Below, in pieces: positions 20,791 to 26,792 of a DNA stretch of 26,792 bases (its first letter is position 1; the number at the start of each line of letters is the position of its first letter). The notes below the pieces were generated by a model. The model ran no database searches. It had not been told where the DNA came from and worked only from the letters and a program-made list of their open reading frames with translations. This DNA is from Saccoglossus kowalevskii (Eukaryota > Hemichordata > Enteropneusta > Harrimaniidae), in contig NW_003129357.1 in NCBI RefSeq assembly GCF_000003605.2, positions 760,911-787,702 of the forward strand. The letters are read 5' to 3'. The translations under genes and the position numbers were made by a program.

Positions 20791-20955
20791 TCATAACTTT
20801 GATTTATAATTTGATGCTAACCTATTTGAAATGTTGCCATATAGTCTCATTCGACTGATACCTCCATCAGGTTGCATAGTGAGACGTACATGAGTCACAA
20901 TATCATCACACTTCACAACATCTTCTTTGTAGCGATGACACTTATGAGCAGACAG
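20791..20955 (-). CDS. allc: Allantoicase, last coding exon with -SKL peroxisomal signal
   Basis: Allantoicase (EC 3.5.3.4) hydrolyses allantoate to ureidoglycolate and urea in urate degradation. On the minus strand the acceptor TTCTTGACAG ends at 20956. The exon then reads LSAHKCHRY..., followed by THVRLTMQPDGGISRMRLYG, the hallmark ending of an allantoicase repeat (family form [TS]HVRL.I.PDGG[IV][SA]RLRL[YW]G). Ten further residues end in Ser-Lys-Leu and TGA at 20793-20791. C-terminal SKL is the canonical type 1 peroxisomal signal, as expected for an animal allantoicase. KL..HK.H before the motif resembles the second (C-terminal) allantoicase repeat, so this is the gene end. The exon starts in phase 0 and has 54 sense codons. 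No clear AATAAA lies downstream. Confidence 0.9.
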   Translation of the reverse strand: MSAHKCHRYKEDVVKCDDIVTHVRLTMQPDGGISRMRLYGNISNRLASNYKSKL

Positions 20956-21125
20956 CTGTCAAGAACAAAACAAAGGATATTAGTTATTATAGACTTGTAG
21001 CTCATGGGAAATTTTGTCCATCTGGATCATAACTATCAACAACAAAATAATAGATAAATACAAAACAAGCAGCCTGTCAGCTGATATAGTTTTGATGTAC
21101 AGTTGACAATAGCATTTTTACCAAA

Positions 21126-21320
21126 AATATTCACTAAAATTCAAAAATAAACTTATCGTCACAGAATGAATAAATCTGTCAACCCAAGATGTCTACATAT
21201 AAAATGTCAAAGCAATTGGGATTGTCATTTTCAAGAAAAAATTAGATTTTTTTTAATCAATAATATTCACTAAAAGTGAAGAATATAATGTATTGTCACA
21301 AAATGAAAAAGTCTGACTAC
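21126..21320. repeat. 137-bp tandem pair
   Basis: AATATTCACTAAAA followed by a TGTCACAGAATGA-like string occurs at 21126 and again at 21262, the second with GTCACAAAATGA and AGTCTGAC for ATCTGTC. The spacing is 136 bp. The copies are diverged, and the second is probably incomplete. Confidence 0.55.
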
Positions 21321-22086
21321 GGTCCATTTGAGGTACATACGAGAAGAAAGATTATATATTGTACACAGTTTTTTATATGATAGAAATAATCATTTACTTT
21401 ATTCAATTTAATTACTTCATCTCTCTTATTTATATTTAAGATATTAAAGTTACATTACCCTGGCTCTAATTTTGTAATAACTCTTCAACTACAGTAACCT
21501 TTCACAAGGAGCTTCATATAGAAAAATGCTTAGTTTCACCAAATTGTTTATTCAAATTAATTTCTTGTTTAAATCTGTAAGCAGTACTAGTAATATGTCT
21601 GGCTAGATTTGTTTAAAGTTATTGTAAATCTTGGAGAAAATGACTGCAATGTGCAATAATTTGGAAAACAGGCTTCATGTTAAAACCTTTTCACCACCAG
21701 TTTCCACTTTTCATTACAAATTAGTCCTGTTTATATTCTGCACTTCCCTCAGATCTTTGGGACAAAAAAGGCCAAATTGTAACAACTGAAATATTGACTC
21801 AAATTTTGTCTGTTTGCTACAAAATTAGGGTTATATAAAAATCAAAGAAAGCTTAGAAAGAACTCCTGTGTGCTGAAGGTATTGGAGGCATGAAGTTAGC
21901 ACACATGCTTCTATTCAAGCAAATACAGAATTTAACAATATAGCTGCAAGCAATGATCTGAAGGGTTCCAAGTAGCTATGATTTAACAATTATAAATATT
22001 TAATGAAATAATGACCATATATGATGACTTATATTTTTGTCATATATCTTGTCAGAAACAGTACTTATATCACATTGATTTCAACC

Positions 22087-23003
22087 CCAAACTAATCAGG
22101 TTTGCGCATTATCCTAGGGCATCTGTGTACCATGTTTCATCTAAGTCTGTTGAATGGTACGTGAGAAACACATGAAAATGTGTAAAATGTGCTAATCAAT
22201 ATGCAAATTAGGCTATTAATATGCATAGATTTTTAACCCAAAACTAATCAGGTCTGTAAATAGTCATGGAGCATCTATGTAACAAGTTGAAATGTTAAGA
22301 TTATTACTTGAAACATCAGCAGAAAAGCTGAAAATTGACTAATTATACAAATTAAGTAATTAATATGCATGAATATTAATCCAATACTTATCAGGTCTGT
22401 GCATTGTCCTATGACATCTATGTAGCAAGTTTCATTGTAATGTGATGATTAGTACTTGAGCTATCTGTGAAAAAAGCTTTGCAAATAAGGTATTTATTAT
22501 GTACAAATTTTTAACCAAAACTAATCAGGTCTGTGAAAAGTCATAGAGCATCTATGTACCAAGTTTCATTGAAATGATTAGTACTTGAAATATCAGCGGA
22601 AAAACCAAAACATTTACTAATTATGCAAATTATGTAATTAATATGCATGGATATTAATCCATAACTTATCAGATCTCTGCATTGTCTTATGACATCTATG
22701 TACCAAGTTTCATTGTAATGTGATGATTAGTACTTGAGATATCAGTAGAAAAGTAATTGACAAATCATTATACAAATTAGGTAATTAATTAGGTCTGTGC
22801 ATTCTCCCAGAGCATCTATGTACAAAGTTTCATCAAAATCCAATGAGTGGTACAATCATGGAACAGCTGAAAATCAGCTAATTATCATGCAAATTAGGTA
22901 ATTAATAAGCATGGATTTTAACCAAAACCTAATCAAATCTCCACATTAGCCCAGAGCATCTATACATCAAGTTTCATCAAAAACAAGTCATTGAAAATGA
23001 CAC
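22087..23003. repeat. Seven-unit ~140-bp tandem array with A-B dimer order
   Basis: The core ACTAATCAGGTCTGTGCAT ... AGCATCTATGTACCAAGTTT ... TTGAGATATCAG, ending in AATTAGGTAATTAATATGCA, starts at about 22091, 22243, 22386, 22520, 22664, 22784 and 22928. Units at 22243 and 22520 (type A: ACTAATCAGG, AGTCATRGAGCATC) and at 22386 and 22664 (type B: ACTTATCAG, TGTCYTATGACATC) alternate. This gives a 277-278-bp dimer. The flanking units are more diverged. The last unit is interrupted by the element starting at 23004; its continuation appears at about 24233-24270. Confidence 0.85.
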
Positions 23004-23440
23004 AGTCCCCGTTAAAATTTTTGAAAGTTCTCTTTGTGCTCGTCATATTAAAGCGGAGGCGTTGTCGCAAGCGTGTCCTTGAAACTTGAGTTCCAAGTGG
23101 CGTATACAACAGATTGTTTATTTACATCGAAACACGTGTTCCGTGTAGTAGTAATATGGCAAAAAATAAAAACAGCCGTTATTCGGCCATCTTTGATCTG
23201 ATTATGAAACACACTGTTATGTACGATGTATGTGCCAAATACAAATGAAAATGGTACATAAATTGTGGAAATATAGTAGTAAGGCCAAAAAGTCAGATGG
23301 CTGTCAATCTGGCCTTGACCAGATTTTGAAACAAATTGTCATGGACATGCATCCTAACATATATAAAGAACATGTATGTGCCAAATGTGAATGAAAACTG
23401 ACAGAGCATGTTCAAGATACCGCATAGAAAAAACAAAAAC

Positions 23441-24130
23441 AAGATGCCTGCCAGTCGACCATCTTTGATCCAATTGCGAAATAAATCGTCATGGACATGT
23501 ATCCTAACATGTATAATCTATGTACCAAGTTTGAATGACAACTGACAAAGTATGTCCAAAATACAACATTTTCAAAAAACAAGATGGCTGCCAGTCGGCC
23601 ATTTTGAATCGAATCGCTAAACCACTGCATGTGCATATGTCCCACATAAGGTACTAGGCACATGCAAAGAATGAACGGAATCTGTCCACATGATTCTGAA
23701 ATACGACTCTGGACAGACTGATGGACGGACGAACACATGAACGGACAGACTCAGGAACTCATGGACGGTCGGAGACATGTATCCTAACATGTATGATCTA
23801 TGTACTAAATTTGAATGAAAACTGACAAAGCATGTCCAAAATACAACATTTTCAAAAAACAAGATGGCTGCCAGTCGGCCATCTTTGATCCAATTGTGAA
23901 ATAAATCGTCATGGACATGTATCCTAACATGTATAATCTATGTACCAAGTTTGAATGACAACTGACTAAGCATGTCCAAAATACAACATTTTCAAAAAAC
24001 AAGATGGCTGCCAGTCGGCCATTTTGAATCGAATCGCTAAACCACTGCATGTGCATATGTCCCACATAAAGTACTAGGCACATGCAAAGAATGAACGAAA
24101 TCGGTCCAAGGGATTCTGAGATATGACTCC
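23441..24130. repeat. 420-bp near-identical tandem duplication (trimer of 140-bp units)
   Basis: Positions 23441-23700 reappear at 23861-24120 with an exact 420-bp offset and only scattered differences. Each 420-bp block is three 140-bp steps: two AAGATGGCTG monomers and a divergent third ending in CACATGCAAAGAATGAACG and a GGACGG-rich tail. High identity marks this as the youngest event in the intron. Confidence 0.9.
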
Positions 24131-24131
24131 A

Positions 24132-24186
24132 GACGGTCGCACGGACGCACGGACGCACAGACGCACGGACGGACGGACGGACGGAG
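24132..24186. repeat. (ACGG)n / (ACGGACGC)n microsatellite
   Basis: A run of ACGG and ACGC tetramers forming the tail of the repeat element just before its terminal hairpin. A degraded version is visible at 23718-23775 at the end of the preceding 420-bp block. Confidence 0.9.
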
Positions 24187-24197
24187 ACCGAATTATA

Positions 24198-24232
24198 AGT
24201 CCCCGTTTTCGGACTTCGTCCGAACGGGGACT
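24198..24232. repeat. Terminal hairpin of the AGTCCCC element
   Basis: AGTCCCCGTT-TT-CGGAC pairs with GTCCGAACGGGGACT around a TTC loop, leaving a 2-nt bulge and a 15-bp stem. Because the hairpin itself starts with AGTCCCCGTT, the right end carries the terminal sequence in both orientations. Confidence 0.85.
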
Positions 24233-24296
24233 AATCAACATATGGTTCTTGAGATATCAGTGGAAAAGACACTTACACATACAGGCCAACTGCAAA

Positions 24297-24315
24297 GACT
24301 CCCATTGTGGGAGTC
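24297..24315. repeat. 8-bp-arm palindrome
   Basis: GACTCCCATTGTGGGAGTC has perfect GACTCCCA/TGGGAGTC arms around TTG. It lies about 65 bp past the AGTCCCC element. No function is inferred. Confidence 0.5.
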
Positions 24316-25311
24316 AAAAAGTGCAGAGAAATTTAGGCCATAAATCTGGTGGTGAAAAGGTTAGGTTACATTGTAATATACTATACTGACCATGTCTAGA
24401 CATTCTTTGCCATCTTTCCCACATATTAACAGATTATAGAGTCTGTTCCATTAATTGGCGTCAAATAATGTCACGACCTTAAATTGTGCTGATGCATTAA
24501 GATGCTCAATATACGATGACAAGACAATTAAGGCAAAAAGCGGAAAGTAGTTAATACAAAAGAATTGATTCAAAAAATAAAGCACTTCGCGTCAAGAAAC
24601 TGGCAATTAGGCTGTTTTTCAAGGCAACTCATTGTATCCTTGACATGTCTGAACACAGAGAAGGTGTAGGAGAGTGTATGCATGATCCAAGCTTGTATGC
24701 ATACCACTCTTACATGCAATGTCATAATTATATGATGACACTTTGAAAATATTGAAAGTACAAAAATGTATACCCTACAGAGTCTTACTGGATGAGGAGT
24801 TGATTCAATGTAATATGCAGCTTAGCTGCAGGTGAACACGCTATAGAGTCCTAGACTCGCCTTTGAATCATCAATCTACACCGTACTTAGCGTATTACAC
24901 ACTGGGCAGGTTGATAACCAATATTGTTATCATTTTTCAATTTATGGTGTTTTTTTTGTATGTTTAATCAAAAATGTTATGTGATTTGTTGATATTATTT
25001 TATGCGATAGCGGATTTATCATCTTAATATTATGGGGCCAACAATACGTCATAAGGTACATGTAGTTTTATATACATTGTAGTTTAACAATGTTTAGCAA
25101 GGACGTTATGTCAATGACCAAATATGAACAATGGTATTAATAAAATAATTATTGGCAAATTCTCTATAAGTGCTGTATTGTCTGGGTAGATTGGATATTA
25201 GGACGACTGTGGGTTGCACACTATTGGGCATAGATTCAACTATATGACACTGCGGGAAGTCGTTGACTATTCAAAAGAGTGGGAATAGAGTATTATCTAA
25301 GTTAAAATTAC

Positions 25312-25421
25312 CTTAGATGGAGGCAATACCAATTTCCACTGGAATTGACTGAAGTCACCAACAGCCTTACCAACACGAATAGCTTTCGCTTTTTCTTCAT
25401 CTTGTTCACTCATCACACACC
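25312..25421 (-). CDS. allc: Allantoicase, penultimate coding exon
   Basis: Minus strand: acceptor TTTTGAACAG ends at 25422 and donor AAG|GTAATT starts at 25311. The 110-nt exon has 2 nt completing a codon plus 36 codons, reading CVMSEQDEEKAKAIRVGKAV and then WKLVLPPSK. Joined in phase 0 to the next exon it gives WKLVLPPSKLSAHKCHRY, matching the W..LLP..KL..H..H.[FY] stretch that precedes the final THVRL motif in allantoicases. An in-frame ATG (residue 3 of the exon) is not the start codon, because allantoicase has roughly 300 more residues upstream; those exons must lie beyond the right end of the window. The strength of the call rests on the fit with the last exon. Confidence 0.8.
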
Positions 25422-26792
25422 CTGTTCAAAATGATTGATAACAATTTAGATATATCATTCAATTGATCGATCGATCAATCAATCAATTTAACTTCAAATA
25501 AATATCAATTTAATCCTGCTAGCGCCATTGTCAACTTTTGTACTGTCTGTTCCTCTCTAAAATGAAATGTTGATAAAAATTGACAACCTTTTGATCAAAA
25601 ACTAAAAGCAATATCTGATACAGTCTATATGGCTCAAAATGATAATGACATTTTTTGAAAATTTTAAAAAATGTGAAAATTTTGAACGAGAAAATCATGC
25701 TGGCATACATCTACTCAGATTGTAAATAAAGCAACAGTGCTTAGAATAGCGTTAACACATACAGTACCACTCTGAAAACTTTCTGAAGCAATGCATTTTA
25801 TGATAAAAAATCAGAAAATAACCTTATTTTAGCTTAAAAAACATTCATATTTCAACTGATTGATTAATAGTATAAAGCATCGTTTTATTCAACACTATTA
25901 AATTGGGTTGTCTAATGGAAAATGTATCATGAGAATACAGATACCAAGACACCATATGCTGCAATAATTTCAATTAACGTCTACTTTTTGTTATGTAATT
26001 ATTTGTTGGTCATTAATATCTCTTATGAAATATTTTTTTTTATATAAACTGAAATTTGTTTATGAGAATCCATTGTAAAGGAGTACCTCATAAATAATAG
26101 ACAATGATCGTTAACATTTTCTAATAATTTATGACAACTATAAGTATCTTTTTTTTTACTATGAAAATTCATACCATATGTCACTATACAAAATAAAGCA
26201 ATATTACAAGACCCATTAACCATGGCAAAAAAAATGTTGCTTGAAATTCACAATTCGTGAATGCGAGATACTTTTTTTTATTTTCGGCTTTTCTATTACA
26301 TGTATCTAACATTCTTGAACAGCGTGGGAAAAAAAACATGGTACTAATTATTCTCATAGAAATCCAACAATCAATTTTAGCATAGGCCATTTTGACAGAC
26401 ATGGTATGTGTTATAATTTACGTGAACAAATAATGTTTTTTCTTATGCATTGTACATGTTACATAGGGCCAATATAAAACAGTACATAGCACACTTTTGT
26501 TTACGTGTTGACTCAATAAGTTAAAAAAAACATTGTTATAATGCAGAGACCTGCAGGGTATTGTAACTCTGCGTTTCATTACTTTCCGTTTCCAGTTTGT
26601 TTGACGACAAGAAATGGAGACAATCTACTCAAGCTCGAGATGAGACGAATGCAATAAAATTCCCCTGTTTAGTTTCCTCTGATTAATTTATTGTTTAATT
26701 TGTGATAATAATAAAATTGTCAATGGTTTAATGAAATAGATTGAACATGTGTACAAATTCCCTCTATACACTATACAAATGCCACTTGCTGA
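25422..26792 (-). other. Upstream allantoicase intron, nothing else recognised
   Basis: AT-rich with several poly(T) runs. No further allantoicase exon could be found (none of the family motifs such as DGWETRR or the HDW region). Minus-strand frames at 26023-26402 have no recognisable features. The intron therefore probably exceeds 1.37 kb and runs off the window. Confidence 0.5.
25463..25487. repeat. (GATC)n/(AATC)n microsatellite
   Basis: TTGATCGATCGATC followed by AATCAATCAATC, about 25 bp, inside the allantoicase intron. Confidence 0.75.

Larger units (their letters stand above)
23004..24232. mobile_element. 1.23-kb element with inverted AGTCCCCGTT ends and internal 140-bp repeats
   Basis: AGTCCCCGTT (23004-23013) and AACGGGGACT (24223-24232) are exact inverted ends. 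Outside them lie the two parts of one 140-bp array, which shows insertion. Inside are about six monomers of about 140 bp marked by AAGATGGCTGCCAGTCGGCC, starting near 23170, 23295, 23441, 23581, 23861 and 24001, then a (ACGG)n tract and a terminal hairpin. There is no credible protein: the minus-strand frames at 23412-24158 arise because the 420-bp duplication keeps the reading frame. It looks like a non-autonomous element, MITE-like or a satellite-carrying one; no target-site duplication is clear. Confidence 0.65.
20956..25311 (-). other. Allantoicase intron (4356 bp), repeat-rich
   Basis: Minus-strand donor AAG|GTAATT (25311 side) and acceptor TTGACAG|CTG (20956 side) join codons in phase 0. 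The intron holds a 137-bp tandem pair (21126-21320), a seven-unit array of about 140 bp (22087-23003), a 1.23-kb element with inverted ends (23004-24232) and a short palindrome (24297-24315). The parts 21321-22080 and 24316-25311 show nothing recognisable. Confidence 0.8.

Noticed and set aside
20820-20821. Possible splice donor (AG|GTTAGC) ending the allantoicase exon
   Set aside because: Reading through gives a stop after SKL, a peroxisomal signal expected for this enzyme. No further allantoicase exon was found in the 20 kb downstream.
23412-24158. Three minus-strand frames of 81-117 codons
   Set aside because: They share the same text because they lie in the 420-bp tandem repeat. No protein-family features were seen.

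Overview
This is eukaryotic, animal-type genomic DNA: AT-rich, intron-bearing, with long gene-free stretches and many decayed transposable elements. A peroxisomal urate-degradation gene, LINE and other reverse-transcriptase relics, tRNA-derived SINE-like sequences and about 140-bp tandem repeats ending in AGTCCCCG/CGGGGACT hairpins fit a marine invertebrate (mollusc-like lophotrochozoan or invertebrate deuterostome). The species cannot be fixed from the sequence.

Only two genes can be supported. (1) 3786..4625 (+) is a single uninterrupted coding exon for a 279-residue, charged, proline- and lysine-rich protein. I do not recognise its family, but it has two internal copies of a W...[YW]NK[IV][VL]..[SA]D[IV]PG....N.YW module. 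(2) 20791..25421 (-) carries the last two coding exons of allantoicase, separated by a 4.36-kb phase-0 intron. The last exon ends in a peroxisomal Ser-Lys-Leu signal, and the rest of the gene lies beyond the right edge of the window.

Layout. 1-3785: gene-free upstream DNA. 3786-4625: the intact gene. 4901-5006 and 6224-6320: two fold-back repeats. 7222-9620: a possible SINE, a dispersed direct repeat and the first copy of a MITE. 12260-13340 (-): a reverse-transcriptase relic with a 126-bp hairpin MITE inside it. 14396-14749: the second copy of the MITE. 15683-16372 and 17838-18026 (+): LINE remnants. 17255-19590: a diverged tandem duplication whose two units each hold a tRNA-like SINE. 19711-19974: an AT-rich MITE. 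20168-20720: a 143-bp tandem array just downstream of allantoicase. 20956-25311: the allantoicase intron, with a 137-bp tandem pair, a seven-unit array of about 140 bp, and a 1.23-kb element with inverted AGTCCCCGTT ends inserted in that array. 25422-26792: the preceding allantoicase intron.

The two genes show no functional link. I see no undescribed multigene system. The best leads are the duplicated-module protein, the -SKL allantoicase terminus, the nested repeat architecture of the allantoicase intron with its recurrent ~140-bp period, and the paired anticodon-stem changes in the two SINE copies.
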